Source: Hypericum androsaemum | Taxonomy: Eukaryota > Streptophyta > Magnoliopsida > Malpighiales > Hypericaceae | Assembly: GCA_963995505.1 (NCBI GenBank) | Contig: OZ023182.1 | Span: 18,865,619 to 18,929,618, forward strand | Direction: 5' to 3' | Length of the DNA: 64,000 nt | Part shown: in pieces, positions 42,886 to 57,287 of the stretch | How positions within the stretch are numbered: position 1 is the stretch's first letter | Layout: each line of letters opens with the position of its first letter | Notes under the pieces: model-generated | What the model was told of the DNA's origin: nothing | Database searches by the model: none | What the model saw: the letters and a program-made list of their open reading frames with translations, nothing else | Translations under genes and position numbers: made by a program

Positions 42886-45068
42886 AGCGAAGCTATCTAT
42901 ATTATATAGTTATTCGTATCACTCAAATTCAGAAATCTTCTATCTAGCCTCTGAAATCTTTTGTCGAACCAATAGATATATTTTGTAGTTTCGTCAAAAT
43001 TATTGACCATTTATACTTTATATTGTTGGACTATCTTCTCCTTGAGCAATTTATCTTATTAAAAATTCTCTTTGCCAAAATTCATAGCCAAAATGCAAAC
43101 CAAAATGCATACTCAATCGTAACTTCCTCAAAGTATTCAAAGTTGTAAAAGCAATAACTTAATTATAATTTAATTCATATATCACAATCCCATAATTCTA
43201 TTCATAATAAATTTCACACCACTTTCTCAATATATATTTTTATATTCCAGAGCACACTTAAGAATTAGTTTCTCATATATTCTTCTTCTACATAATATTG
43301 TTCATAACTTCCTCTTTTCAAACGTATTTAAACTCAAAAGAACATTCTCAATGCATAGATAAGCAAACATAGAAGAGTTCACAAAGACATAACTCAAACA
43401 TTCGGTGAGACTCTAACCAATGGCCCAATATATACATAGGAAGAAATCAAATATATAAGGGTGTTTACAAGATTTGGACAAAGTGGTGATCAGTCACTTC
43501 ATCAAAATCTCACCTAAGGAAGGATTTTCATATATATAAATACATATACTCAAATGGGCTCGTCAAAGGAATATATATACAAGCAGGACCTGAATTCTCA
43601 ACAAAATGTAGAGTAATTGCCTCGTCATATCAACAATGTATCAATAAGTTCCTCACATAAGAATCTCAAACATAAATATCTCAAGTGACTTTTCAATTCA
43701 TCACAGCATCATGTTTAAACAGAAATAGATCTCTGTTGACACGAAAAAAATTAAGGCACGAGTAAATGACACAAATGAAAGGAACACAAAAATATGAAAA
43801 ATCCATTGCAAAAAATATCCACTTACACAAGTGATGCACTTAGTAAGGTAACAAAACACTTTCTAAATTCGGATAGAAAATAAAATGCATATGACAAACA
43901 TATAATAACCATTAACAAATGAAGACCATAAAATTTCATGTCTAGAGCCTTTCCCTAGTGAAGCAAACATCAATCGGAAATTATATTCCACCGTTGGGCC
44001 ATATCGGGTATTATATCCACCCGTCGGGCCATATCGGGTATTGTATCCCCCCGTCGGGCCATATCGATTGCTTCACTAGGTAGCCCCTGAATATATGGTC
44101 TCATTGTTTTCACATTTATTTCAATTGAGCATTTCAAGTAATTTAATCCATTAGACCACTACAAATGCAAATCACAAATTTAACATCATCATCTTTCATA
44201 AAATAGTCCAAAAATAAATAAACAAACAACCTTCAGAATTAGAGGGATCGAAGTATTAGGAAGATGATCAACAACAAGACATGACAAATCCTATGCTCCG
44301 TATCACAACATAATATACTCGACTAAATAAATCAAATAAGACTCTAACCAAGAGCTCTGATACCAAGTCTATCACGACCCAAACTCAGGTCGGTGACCGG
44401 CGCTAGACTTCAACTCATGTTATTCATAAAATAAATCTAGCCAGCCTCTAACGTATTCAAATTTATAATCATAAGCACTTAAACATAAAATTAAAATCTA
44501 ATGATCTTTAGTTTCATATTTCAAGTTTACAAAATATAAGCAAAGCTTTTTCTTTTTAATACATACTCCCAAGATCAAAACAAATCTTGTGACTACGGAG
44601 CTTCTAGATCAATGAGAAAAATACAAACTGGAGATCTCCAGACCAGTCCCGGAGAATAAAGCAGACTTATACGATCAGAGTAGATCTTCGAACCAATACA
44701 ACTCGTATTCCAGTTCCTGCAAAATTGGTGAGAGGGGGGATGAGTGTTTTGGAACACTCAGTAAACAAATAAGATATGCATCACAATTTATTTAGCTACT
44801 CAATGCACAACATACCTAAAACATGCATATAACTAACATGGCAAATAAATTATGCGGAGAAGTACATTATTCAAAAGTCATACTTACCAGATGACCAAAT
44901 ATAGCATATAATCACAAAGTCACAGAAACATGAGCAAACTACGCAATTTGACGGATGACACAGAACTTCAATATCATATAGCAGAACTGACGAACATTCG
45001 GCAAGATATAGATAGTGTCACTCCAACCCCGACACGAGGATACCATATCTCAAGGGCACCATCATCAA

Positions 45069-45448
45069 CCAACCTCCTCGGCCAAATAGTTATGCCCGCC
45101 GTAAGCAACTATATCATATCAGACCAACCTCATCGGCCAAATAGTTATGCCCGCCGTAGGCAACCGTATCATATCAGACCAATCTCATCGGCCAAATAGT
45201 TCTGCCCACCGTAGGCAACCCTATCATATCAGACCAATCTCATCGGCCAAATAGTTCTGCCCACCGTAGGCAACCATATCATATCAGACCAACCTCATCG
45301 GCCAAATAGTTCTGCCCGCCGTAGGCAACCATATCATATCGGACCAACCTCATCGGCCAAATAGTTCTGCCCGCCGTAGGCAACCATATCATATCAGACC
45401 AATCTCATCGGCCAAATAATTCTGCCCGCCGTAGGTAACCATATCATA
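45069..45448. repeat. 55-bp minisatellite, 5' LTR, copy 2 (7 units)
   Basis: One unit more than in copy 1. The extra unit ends CCCTATCATATCAG, a variant otherwise seen in the other LTR array. Confidence 0.9.
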
Positions 45449-48400
45449 TAGCGAAGCTATCTATATTATACAGTTATTCGTATCACACAAATTCATAGGC
45501 TCCAAACGAATCAAATAGGTCCAATGAACAAACCAACATCTCCAGTGCCCACTCGAGGCCAAATTAAACAAACACTTACAAATCGTAATGTCACATCATA
45601 ATGCTCATATGAAAAATGCACAATATGCACTAACAATACCATATTCAAATCATAACAAATAAATAGAGTGCGCCAAAAAAAGTACGAGTCACATATTATT
45701 TGTTTACCGTATGTGACCATTGAGATAATTTTCCAATATATGGGTCTATCTTTTCTCGACCCTCCGAGTTCAAACAGGTGCTTAAGCCATCAAAGTACAA
45801 TGATAAATTCTCAATCCTGCAACAACCAACCAGTTCCCATATCATACTATTCATCTCATTTCCTATCCAATAACAATCTTTCAAATTTCTCAAATTGTTA
45901 ACCTTTAGTCCGCTTCTTCACGAAAATGAACTTTCTATTACTATTGAATGAATAACAATTATATCTTTAGTTCCACTAAATGCTCAGTTTCCTTTTCTTT
46001 GTTCTCTTTAGAAATCTTAGGCTCTGTTGTTCCAAATTTTCTTATCTAATTAAATTCTTCATGACAGTTAAGTGTTTCATCTTTCCACATACATATTTTT
46101 CTCAAGCGTAAAGTTTCAACATCTAAATAGTTCTCCTTAGTCACTTCTTTTCTCTTCTTCGTTTCTATTTTTTTTTTCAGATCATGAACATGGAAAACTT
46201 GCAGGTTCCATTTTTATTAACCAATTACACATACCACGGTTGATATTAAATTTGTAAATTACTACAAATCAAATATTGAATTCTTCCAGTTAATATTCCA
46301 ACTCACGAACAAAAGCTTACCTCAGCCGCTTATTTATCTTTATCGGCTCCTTCTACTTTCCTTTTCTTGTTTCACTTTGCTATTCGTTTGTTTATTTTAT
46401 GGGTTTTACTTTGTTTCGGTGGTGAGAGTTACTGGGAGTAACAAAGATCATTAATTCCTTTTATAACAAGATTTCAGATTTGTATTACCGTGGACAACTC
46501 AAGTGGTTGCCACGTTTTGACTATTTATTTTCCCATTTCACTTTTATATTTCTTTTAATTCTAACTTATCGTATTTTATTTGGTTTACCTTATCTTCTTT
46601 TTTTTGTTCCATGACATTCCTGGAATCCTCTAGATTTACCTAGCTCTTATCACATTTTGTGGTGGTTATATGATCTCTAACTTACTGAATTGTTATTCCA
46701 CTTTATGATTAAATATATGTTCTCGTGGCAAATTTGGTTAGTTGCCACGTTCTTTATTCTTTCCTTTATCACCATGTTAGTACACATGGTAAAACTAAAC
46801 TACCTCATGCTCACTTAATTTAGTATAGTTAAATTGTTTCCCAAAATGTCAATGTTCTCTTTCCACCATTTTTTTATATTTATTTACTATTAGTCATGAT
46901 TTCCAATTACGAATGTGTGATTCTATATCTTATTCCGCTTAAGGTGATTGTCACGTCCATTACCAACACTGCAAACTATTGTAGGTCAAAATAGGTTTCA
47001 ATTAATTTTCAAACGATCAATTTATGTGAATATTTTAGCATATTATTATTTTGCTGAATTGCTTAGTATACTTGATTAAATCTAATTAAATTTAATTAAA
47101 ATAGTCGGGTATTACAGTGTGGCCACTGCTTCTCCATTTCGAGTAGAAACCCTAACTCGGGAGGGAGGTTTCAAAAGCTTCCGCTAAGAAATTCTGGAAC
47201 TGGGTTTCAATCGTTAGAGTTGGTTAGAATGTCAATCTTATAAGACCTAGGTCTACTTATGGTAGCTAGGCAATTACTGGGTGGGTCTAATCAAGCCACA
47301 GATTGGGGTCCATTGTCGAATGATCCTTGGAACATCGGGTACATAGGAGTCTGATAATGGATAGTTGGCTGAGCATACCTAGGATCCCAGGAGCTAAGTT
47401 ATCATGATAGGGCAAATGACTTATCTTCATCTGTTTTGGTATCGTGTCGACAGGTATTAGGGTTCTCCTATCGCCCATGGCCAAAATTCCATTTTTGGGA
47501 GTTGCAACTTGGCTCATCTTCTTGAGTGCATTTTTTTACCATGAGTAGGATCATCTCACTGAGGTTTCCTATGATGAGATTGTGTGAGGAGCTGGTCTGG
47601 TTGTATACAGCTGACCATATGTCTTTCGTCGCCTCGCCTAGCCTGGCTGTGACCGTGTTGACCATCGTGGCTATGTTATGGGCTATTGAATCCATCTGGT
47701 CCTAGAACGCCCGTTTATTCCCCGTGAAGTCTAGATGAGAGGTCAGAATCATATTCATGGCTTGGTGATGCCTCTCTATCATCTTGTTCTCTCCTCAAGT
47801 TATCCGATCTAAAAGAAAAGCTTGATTCTTTCGTAACTCGCCCAAGGCCTCTATTTGGGACCGCTGCATCTCTTGCAAAACCTTTAGTGTCTCAAAAAAT
47901 TTGTCCTTAACTAGGTGGCGAAGAAACCGTTAGAGGATCAGTCTTCCCTTAGGTAGAGGTCATGGATGGTAGAACGCCCTTCGGCATGTCGGCCTACCCT
48001 TGAAGGGGGGTCGTGATTCGAGGGACGTTCTTAGCAATGTCAACCTTCCCTTAGGGAGAGGCCAAGATGGATGCAATATTCTTGGTAATGGCGGCAAAGT
48101 AAGGGATCGCTCTTCTGAGATGCCATCTTTAATTTTACCGAGCGTACCAAAAATATATCGTGGTGAAAAGTTTTACGAGACTGCAAAAACAAACTCGAAA
48201 AAAGTCCGGGGTGATCGTACTAAGAGAGATCAAAAGAGCCGCGAATAAAGTAAAAATGGAAAGTAAATTGGATGGAAAGGTGACCTTATTATGGAAAGAA
48301 ACCAAAGAAATTGAATGGAAAAAGCAAAATCAAAAGGGATAATTACTGTCAGGCCCTTGGTGTTTGGCATATTCGCCTCTCACCCTCCTATCGTTTGAAA

Positions 48401-49685
48401 ATCGATTAAAAACTACCTCTAGTTTGGCAAAATTATACTCTTAGGCCCATAGGTGACATCAACATGTATTTTTTTATTTTTTATCATTGAAATGACAAAA
48501 ATACCCTTAAAAAATATATACATTCTTCAACCCAAAGCTTTTAATCTCCATCTCCATTAAAAATTGAGGCCTTTAATCTTTGACCCAATCAAAACTTTTA
48601 ATTCTCAACCGAGCTGGCTTCAGCGAGGGACCTAAAGATGACGTCAGCGAGGGACCTAAAGATGACGTCAGCGAGGGATCTCAGAGTTCAATAAATCAAA
48701 CAAAAGGGACCAAAGTTTCGATTTTGAAACAACAGAGACTAAAATAGTAATTTAAGCAAACTTGAGGGAGTTGAGGAAAATTTGACCTTAATTTTTTTAT
48801 ATGACAAAGGTTGTTCCGACAACATGTAAGGAAATATCAAAGGTTGTTCCAACAGCACCTAATATGAATTGACGGAAAATGAGTATAAACGAGCCAAAGA
48901 ACCGAAGGTTGTCTCTCCTCTCCATGAATAAACAAGGAGCGTGAGAAACATTTTTCAAGCAAACTACCGCCAACTCACTACTCTCTCTCATCCATGTTAT
49001 CGGTGGGAGTACAAGGCTTAGATTGTTGAAACCTTATTTGCCGTGAGCACACCCGTTAGCTTCCCTCATGAGTAATTGTCAAAATCTTATTCGTCGTAAC
49101 TGACGTGTGAAGATTCAATGATACTATCATAAAGGCGATCAAGTGACTGATTGACTTTTGAATCATGCCTTTAACTTCCCTTTGGGTTTACATCTGCTAT
49201 TTCGCCCCCTGAGAGTTGTATCCAGATGCTAGCCATGAATGTTAGAGACGTTGGAACGTCCAGGCTAGTTAAGTTGTATTTTTATTTCAACGTTAAACGA
49301 AAGAGTGTTTAATACTCACCATTATCAAAAAAAAATACAAGACTTAGATATTTTATTCTTGTCATCCGGTATCGGTTCATCTCACATCGTTCATCTCACA
49401 AGACTTAGGTACATTAAACTTAAAATGTTATGATATGTTTTAAGAGTATTGGAAATTTACAATTTTCAAATTATAGAAAATGAAATAAATTTATGGAATT
49501 TTTAAGAAATGATTTCTAAAAAATATTTAGGACATTTACTGAATCTATGCACGATTCTATTCTTTTGATGATTCATATATTACTATTCCGCCAAATCCAC
49601 TAATTTTTTCAATAAGACAACAGTTTGCAAACCTATATGAAATAAATTTGAAAATTATATACAGAATATTAATTCTGAAAAATCT

Positions 49686-50081
49686 GAATATACCTGACTT
49701 TTATTAAAATCAAATTCGATATATAAATCTCCTAATGTGATAATACAATAAATATGCGTGACTTTAATGGAAAACAAATTCCATATATAAATCTCCTAAT
49801 TTGATAATACAATAAATATACCTGACTTTTATGGAAAAAAAATTCCATATATAAATCTCCTAATTCCATATATATATCTCCTAATTTGATAATACAATAA
49901 ATATGTCTGACTTTTATGGAAACAAATTCCATATATAAATCTCCAAACTTGGTAATACAGTAAATATACCAGATTTCTATGGAAAACAAATTCCATATAT
50001 AGATCTCCAAATTTGATAATACAATAAATATATCTAACTTTTATGGAAAACAAATTCCATATATAAATTGACTTCATTCTA
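49686..50081. repeat. ~63-bp AT-rich minisatellite upstream of SPH1, copy 2
   Basis: Identical to 11651-12046 as far as compared. Confidence 0.85.
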
Positions 50082-50244
50082 GGTAAGCTCATAATTGACA
50101 GCACAATAAATGTCAAATTGAGCCCCATATTTAACCTCAGAACTAGCAGCACAGTAAACAAGAGAATACATTATCGCAACATTATAAAAAATTAAGTTTT
50201 AGAATATTAAAAGAACTATCTAAAAAAAGGCAGTCAAACAAACA

Positions 50245-50697
50245 ATGAAGAAAACTATGCTCAATGCCTTACTTTGCATCATTATTCTTACTATGTTACT
50301 AGAACTCGGCGAAACAAACAACACATGGCATATGCATGTGGTCAATAACCTAAGTGGCCCTCCCCAGTTGCTTGTGCATTGCAAGTCCAAGGATGATGAC
50401 CTTGGAAATCACTACCTCAGTGTTGGCCAGGAACAATTTTGGGGATTTGATGTGAATTTTTGGGGTACCACCCTTTTCTGGTGCTATGTAGCACCAAACA
50501 GCAACTATGCTACCTCGTTTGATGCTTTTCGGACAGACGGTCCCATTGACTTTTATCGCTTGTGCGATATATCACCTTTTTTTGGTGGGAGCAATGAGTG
50601 TTTTTGGCTCGCCAAGGATGATGGTGTTTATTTTCGAGACTTCAGTCAGAATCCTCCTTTGGATGTTTTTAAGTATAAGTGGGAGAAACGTCAATAA
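50245..50697 (+). CDS. S-protein homologue (SPH), intact, copy 2
   Basis: The encoded 150-residue protein is identical to that at 12210-12662: secreted, four conserved cysteines, SPH signature LLVHCKSKDDDLG. The TATA candidate is at 50184-50190 and AATAAA at 50778-50783. If the duplication is real in the genome, this is a second, identical expressed-type SPH gene. If it is an assembly duplicate, there is only one gene. Confidence 0.92.
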   Translation: MKKTMLNALLCIIILTMLLELGETNNTWHMHVVNNLSGPPQLLVHCKSKDDDLGNHYLSVGQEQFWGFDVNFWGTTLFWCYVAPNSNYATSFDAFRTDGPIDFYRLCDISPFFGGSNECFWLAKDDGVYFRDFSQNPPLDVFKYKWEKRQ

Positions 50698-53154
50698 ACT
50701 TTAAGTGGTGGAAGTAGTCAATAAGCTCTTGATCATCAATCTCATGTGATGCATGTGTTCTCTTAACCTTTACGGTCAATAAATAAAGCAAGAGTCAAAT
50801 AATCTTGAGCTCAATAAACAAATTTAAAGTAAACTATTCTTAGCTTATTTCTTTTTATCTTTGAATTCTAAGTAGTCCAATATGCTCTTGATTTTGATTT
50901 TAGTTATTATTCCTTTATATATATCACTTGTCTACTAATTTTCTGTTGGTAATTTTGTTATAACGTGATCAAGTTGGTACGGTTAATGTACCCATGATCA
51001 CTAAACTTAAGAAAATTTTAGTTCGTTGTTTTTTTCTATTGATGGTCATTAACCTATATAAATTGATCATCCTAACAATTGTCCTGCCAAATCGGACAAA
51101 TTATTGATGTAAATATGATGTCGTAACAAAAAATATGAAGTCAAATTTCAATTTGTTATCAAACAATTAAAAAAAAGGTGATAAAAATAGATGAAAAGAA
51201 ATTCAGTTTCCGATGACACCCACTAGCACTTGCCTTCATCAACCTAGACAGTGTTATCGTGAATACTCGTCATGCTATGTCAGACCTAAGGTTTCATAAG
51301 CGAGCTTGTCTTTGTACATGGTCCCAACTCGCTCGTGAAGAAAGCATCACATTCTTGGCTAGATCAAAGAAGACGTGTCCTTGGTCATCATATCATTCGA
51401 GAGGGAAGAGTCCGAGGGGCGATCATAAAAAATTCGATTCGAAAATCAGTAAACTTGGTACTTTTTTCCACCGTCTTAATGTACATCCTTTGGAGTTAGG
51501 CTTCGAAACAGTGCTTCGTATCAAATCACACTATCGCCAGTTCACAACTAACTCTCATCCATGTTATCCTTTGGAGTACAAGGCTCGGATTTTTTATTTG
51601 ATATATAAAGTTGTATTAAACTCACCAAAAGGTAATTACAGAGTAATTACATCGGGTGTACATCGCGTACAACACCCAACACCTAAAATACTATATAGAC
51701 ACGTATCTAAGAAAAAACAAAGTAAAAAGCTCATATCTTTTGTCCTTATCCGGTATCGGTTTATCTGACATCGTCGATACCGAATCTTCGAGTATTTCCA
51801 GAAACGACAACACAGAAAACTTGTCTGCAATCTCAAATGAGAAAACAGTTATTAGTGTAATCACAAGTCAGTCTCAATCAGATGAAGAACCCATAAAACA
51901 ACAAAATTTTGATTAAAAAAAACAAGTTTGTTTGGAACCAAAGGAATTCTTATTTTGATTAAAAGTCAGATTTAGAACTCCTACCAAAATAGGTCGGAAT
52001 TGCACTGACCAAATGGGAATTTGCTGAGAAATGACATCTATACCCTAGCTTCTCTAATCTTCCATCTCTCTCCTTCGAAAGACTCGTAGCTTGTTCTTGT
52101 TCTTCCGTGACCTTCCTCGAGGTATGTCTCTAACCTCTTCCCCCTTTCTATTGGCCAATGTCGACTTCCCAATCAGAATACTCCCCGAAGTTTACTTCTT
52201 TGGTAATTAATTTTCCCCTTTGGTTTCCCGCTCTTAGTTAGTTCCCGACACGGGTAAGCAATTTGGGCTCTGCTCGATTGTCGTGGGTTTTGTGGAAGTT
52301 TTGACGGAATTATGGGTTCAATTTGAAGTTAGGGATTTTGCTTTGCTTGGTGTTGGGGATTTCAATTTGGAGTGAGCGGAACTGAGGAGGAGGACGAGCT
52401 TGATCTCTAGGGTTTATGCTTTCGGGTATTGCAGATGGGATCTGGGTTGGCATTAAGTTTGATCTTTAGTAAATACCCTGTTGGTGTAAAGAGCACATAA
52501 AGGAGTTTGTTGGATGTTGTATGTATCGGTTTAGTTTGAGAGATGCAAGCAACCTCCCTCAGCAGTAGAGCTCCAGAATTGATTTGTTTGAATTGAAATT
52601 AGTCTTTTGCTAAATGTGACTTCAGCATGTTGGATTGGATATTTCCATGACTAAACTAAGTAATGGTGGAGTTTTTAGTTCTTTATTTATGGCCAGTGAT
52701 CTTCTGCCTCAAGTGACGTGCTCCTCGGGGGAGAGTCAAATTATTAGAGGTTGAACTTGAAGTTGTTTGCTTAATGATCAAAGAGCTCTGGAAGAGTTAC
52801 AGGGGTGTTTAAGTAAAAAAGAAAGAATCAATTCTTGTGTTTTATGTTTTGTTTCCAAACAAGACAATGGAAAAAATATTCTATTTCTATTTCTATTTAT
52901 ATTCAGATTTAGAAATGGAATTCTTTTCTCAATATATTTGGATTTGATTCCAAACAAACTGTCGTGGAGAGAATGTTTTAACCATTTGAGTTATTAGCAC
53001 TATGGTAACCCAAAGGAAAGCCGAACAGGTAGAAGCATTCAGAAAACTGAACATACACCTACCTCTCTTCTAATGACCCTCCACAGTCATTCACCTACAT
53101 GGTTCTATCAGCTTGACCACAAACAAACCTTCAACATAACAGTTCTATTCAAAT

Positions 53155-53325
53155 AAAACAGATGTGTCAAAATCAGAAAATAGGATGAATTGAAAACTGT
53201 GGGTCATCTTCAGATTTAGGCTCTTGCAAACAATTCAAAAGTTTTTAAAACCCGTATGAATTGCAAAAAAAAAAGAAAAAATCAAAACAAGCCATTTGAA
53301 CCTGCTTCCGAGGCCTGAGGTGGGC
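53155..53325 (-). pseudogene. RPN13-like fragment (rearranged), copy 2
   Basis: Identical counterpart of 15120-15290. Confidence 0.7.
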
Positions 53326-54146
53326 GTCCACTTTGCGCAGGTGGATGTCCAATGTCCGCTTTGCCCAAGGCGGGCTCCCGCTGTCCGCTTTGCCATCCAA
53401 AGCAGGCATCTGCCTACCCAAAATAGACATCTGTCTTGACCTAGATTTTTTACCTCCTTCTACTTCGAATCTGAAGAAGTCATAAACTAAAAAGTTGTAG
53501 GTCTTTGTATTATCTTTTCATAATCGAAGGAATCAGCTCACTGTAATGTCTGAGCCAAAATAAGTGGCTGATCTACCAAAGTCGAACATAACTCATCGAG
53601 GAAACCATCACCAAGACTTGAAGTTTTGTTTAGTCCCACTTTTGATCCGAATTAGGCAAAGCTCTACAAAATAAAGTTTTAGATACAGGTCTTATCTTTT
53701 CACGACCGCTAGAATTTTCTCATTCTGACTTACGAGTTCTAAGTAACGGTCAATTTACTAAAGATGATCATTTACCATCCAAGGTGTAAACGATTTGACG
53801 GATGTCCAAGTGTTAAAATGTGGGTTTAAATTTACCTTTAAAAAAACCATCCAAGGACAAGACGAAGTGGACCGAGGACAACACGCCAAAGCTGTCTACC
53901 ATCACCGATCTACATTTACCGGTCTCGACCAAGGGAAGGCCATCATCGGTCTCGACCGATGGAAGATCCTCATTGGTCTCGACCGAGGGGAAACCATAGG
54001 CGGTCTCTACCAAACTTGAGACCGGAAGCGGCCTCCACCAAACTAATGATGTGTCAACATGCTGAGACCGGCAATTGAGGCTTCACACCAGTCACTGAGG
54101 CTTGACACCGTTCACTGAGATTGAATTGATAAACTTTAACATAATA

Positions 54147-54680
54147 CAGTAAAACCTCTCTAAAATGATATTATTGGCACCGGAGAAAAATATCATTTTA
54201 GAGAGGTTATTATATAAGAGAGGTTTACATTTTTTCTCTCCGAAAATATTAAACTTGAGCTTTTGAACAATTAATACGTAAATATTAAATAATTACTTTG
54301 TTTATATTAAAGTCGCCAAAATATTGGCTTATAGCGTTATTCAAATATTTTACTCTATTGAAATATTTTCTTACAACAAGACGGCGATCACAATGACCAT
54401 TTGAAGACAATTGACAAGATCAAAAATATAGCACAAACTATTATCTTAAAATATATTTTTTTGAATAGAAAAGTATGTAAAAATATATGTATTTATTCAA
54501 AATATCACTTTATACAAAAATTGGGACCGGAATTTAGCACTAATTTTTTTTGAAAAGTATTAGTTATTACGATAGAAGAATTATTAGATTTTAACACTGA
54601 TCCCGACTCGTGACCAAAATTTTTTATCAGTTTAGAGATGTTATAACTTTAGAGAGAATCACTTTATAGAGGTTTTACTG
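54147..54680. mobile_element. Emigrant-like MITE, copy 2
   Basis: Identical counterpart of 16112-16645, TA-flanked. Confidence 0.88.
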
Positions 54681-55226
54681 TAGAACTTTTATTCTGAATA
54701 ATAGAGTCCTGGCGAACTGGGCCACCCGAAAATACTTGACCGGACAGTCTAACCGAATTTTGGCCGGTCGAATCACATTTTGATTTATAGGCAAAAATTG
54801 GCCGAGATTTGGTCCAGGGTAGCAGTCAGACCACCGATCGGACCGCCATTTTTAAAACATTGGTCCAAACAATTGGTAGCTACATTAATAAGAATTAACA
54901 AATAAATCTTACAAGAACATTAAAAGATATTAATTTTGACAAATCTGAATATAACAGAAAACAAGATTCCATATATATGTTATAAATAAACAAGATCCCG
55001 TATATACTTGATAAAAAATGATTCCATATACAGATCTCCTAATTTGGTAATACTATCAATTGACCCATAGTATGTAAGCTCATAATTGACAGTACAATCA
55101 ATGTCAAATTGAGCCCTATATTTAACTTCAGAATTGGCAACCCAATAAACAAGAGAGTACATTATAAAAATTTAAGCTTTTAAAAAAATAAAGAAACAAT
55201 CTGAAAGAAAGGCAATCAAACAAACA

Positions 55227-55673
55227 ATGAAAAGAACTATGTTCAGTCCCCTACTTTGCATCATTGTTCTTGCTTTGTTACTTGGCCTTGGCGAACTAAA
55301 GAGATGGCAAGTGCATGTGGTCAATAGTCTAAGTGGCCCTCCCCAGATGCTTGTGCATTGTAAGTCCAAGGATGATGATCTTGGAGGCCATTACCTCAAT
55401 GATGGCCAAGAAGTGAATTGGAAATTTGATGTGAATTTGTGGGATACCACCCTTTTCTGGTGCCATGTGGCACCAAATGCCAGTTATGATACCCGTTTCG
55501 ACGCTTTTCGTCTAAAAGGTCCTATTTCCTTTTATCACATGTGCAAGTAACCAACGGTGCCTGAATACTATGATTGTTTCTGGATCGCCAAGGATGATGG
55601 GATTTATTTTCGGGACTTCAGTCAAAATCCTCCTTCTGATATTGTTAAGTATAAGTGGGAGAAAAGTAAATAA
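55227..55673 (+). pseudogene. S-protein homologue with one in-frame stop, copy 2
   Basis: Same TAA (55548-55550) after residue 107 and same intact continuation to the normal stop as at 17192-17638. Confidence 0.88.
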
Positions 55674-55973
55674 ATTTTAAGTGGTGGAAGTAGTCAATAA
55701 GCTCTTGATTTATCAATCTTGTCTGATGCATGTATTATCTTGGATTTTAAGCTCGACAAATAAAGTAAGAGTCAACTACTCTTAAGCTCGATAAATAAAT
55801 TATCAATTTTATCTGATGAATGGGAGTGGGTAATGTCTTCTTTATTGATAAGTGAAGTGTTTTATTCCACGAGAAATGTCCACCAAAAATGGTTACACCA
55901 GTGACATCAAGGGTATCGTACTTTGAATATTAGATAATACATATCAGATACACCACAATGATATGTACTATTT

Positions 55974-56774
55974 GGGTGCGTTTGGTACGTCTTCTAGACA
56001 GGCTTAGAAAAATATGACAGAAGAATAATGGAAAGGTCTGTTTGTTCTGGTTGTCCCGTCCAGTGTTTGGTAACCTTTTTTTGTTACATGTAACAATTTA
56101 ACCTAAATTCAGTTAAAGACAAATCTACCCTTAAAAAAACAAAAGAGAAAATGCATTAATCTAACAAAAATCAGTGGACTCAATTTTTTCAAGAATAAAA
56201 AAAATTATAGCAAATAAAATCTATCAAATCAATTATACTAAATCAAATCGAGAATAATTTAGGGCCGTAAGATATTGAAAAATATGTATGAAATTAATTA
56301 TATTACACCTACAATGCGTAATCACCATCAATATGTATTAACTAGTATATCTTGTTATTATCATTAAAATATTAAATACATATATTCGAATTTATATATG
56401 TTGATTAATAATTAAACACATTAAAATATTATATACATGTATTCGAATCTTAAGATCATCAAATTTCAATGTTATAAAAAAACTGACGACGCCAATTTTT
56501 CATAATCTTTCCCTAGGCGGAAAAGATTTGATCATTTAATTACCAAATCTCGCACGGGATCAATTTAAATAGGTAAGGATAATATAGTAAATAATATCAT
56601 AGGAAATTTTTGTTATTGGACAAAATTTTCTGGCCCATGAAAATAGATAGAACTAGAAATTGAAGATAGGCTTGGACAAGTTTTCATTTTGTCCAAACCT
56701 TTTTTTGCACTAAACATAATCTAGGACAGAAATTTGTGTCTAGCCCAGTCCTATTCTTCCAAACAAATGCACCC
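55974..56774. mobile_element. ~800-bp TIR element, copy 2
   Basis: Counterpart of 17939-18739. Confidence 0.6.
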
Positions 56775-57082
56775 AAAAGTAGGGCTGAGCGTGAACCTGA
56801 AAAAATCTGATAATTCGATCACACCGAACACCGAAGCACCGAACGGTGTAAACTGAACGGTTAAACCGAACTTCTCGGTGTTGAGTCGGCGTCTTTTTTT
56901 TGCAAGCCCGAGACACCGACAACCCGAGAAAATTGATGTCATTTTAAATAATTATAAGTACCTGTATCCTTCCAAATCTCCCATCCATAATTCTAATTGT
57001 CATTTACAAATCAACAGACCATAAATGATTCCAATGCTCTGGAGATTAGGTGGTTACACTTCTTGCATGCAATCAGAGATGG

Positions 57083-57287
57083 CAGGGCGGAGCCAAAAAA
57101 TTTGGGGAGTGGGAGCAATATAATTTTTTTCAAAAAGAACGGCTCAATTTTTAGGTTGATTAATTTTTTAATGAGGTCAATTTCTAATTTTAGTTGGGAT
57201 ATACATTATAAAATATACCTATTTATCAAAAATATATATTAAGTGGGGGCAATTGCCCCCACAATATTCAATGTGGCTCCTTCCCTG
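57083..57287. mobile_element. 205-bp hAT-type MITE, copy 2
   Basis: Counterpart of 19048-19252, with the same AGAGATGG duplication. Confidence 0.88.

Larger units (their letters stand above)
41695..47116 (-). mobile_element. Internally deleted LTR retroelement, copy 2
   Basis: Counterpart of 3715-9081. The 5' LTR is 44370-47116 on the minus strand, the primer-binding site is at 44354-44366, and the truncated 3' LTR is 41695-42929. Confidence 0.85.
41298..48787. mobile_element. Mutator-like element with nested LTR element, copy 2
   Basis: Same ends and TTAATTTTT duplications as at 3318-10752. It is 55 bp longer because of one extra minisatellite unit. Confidence 0.85.
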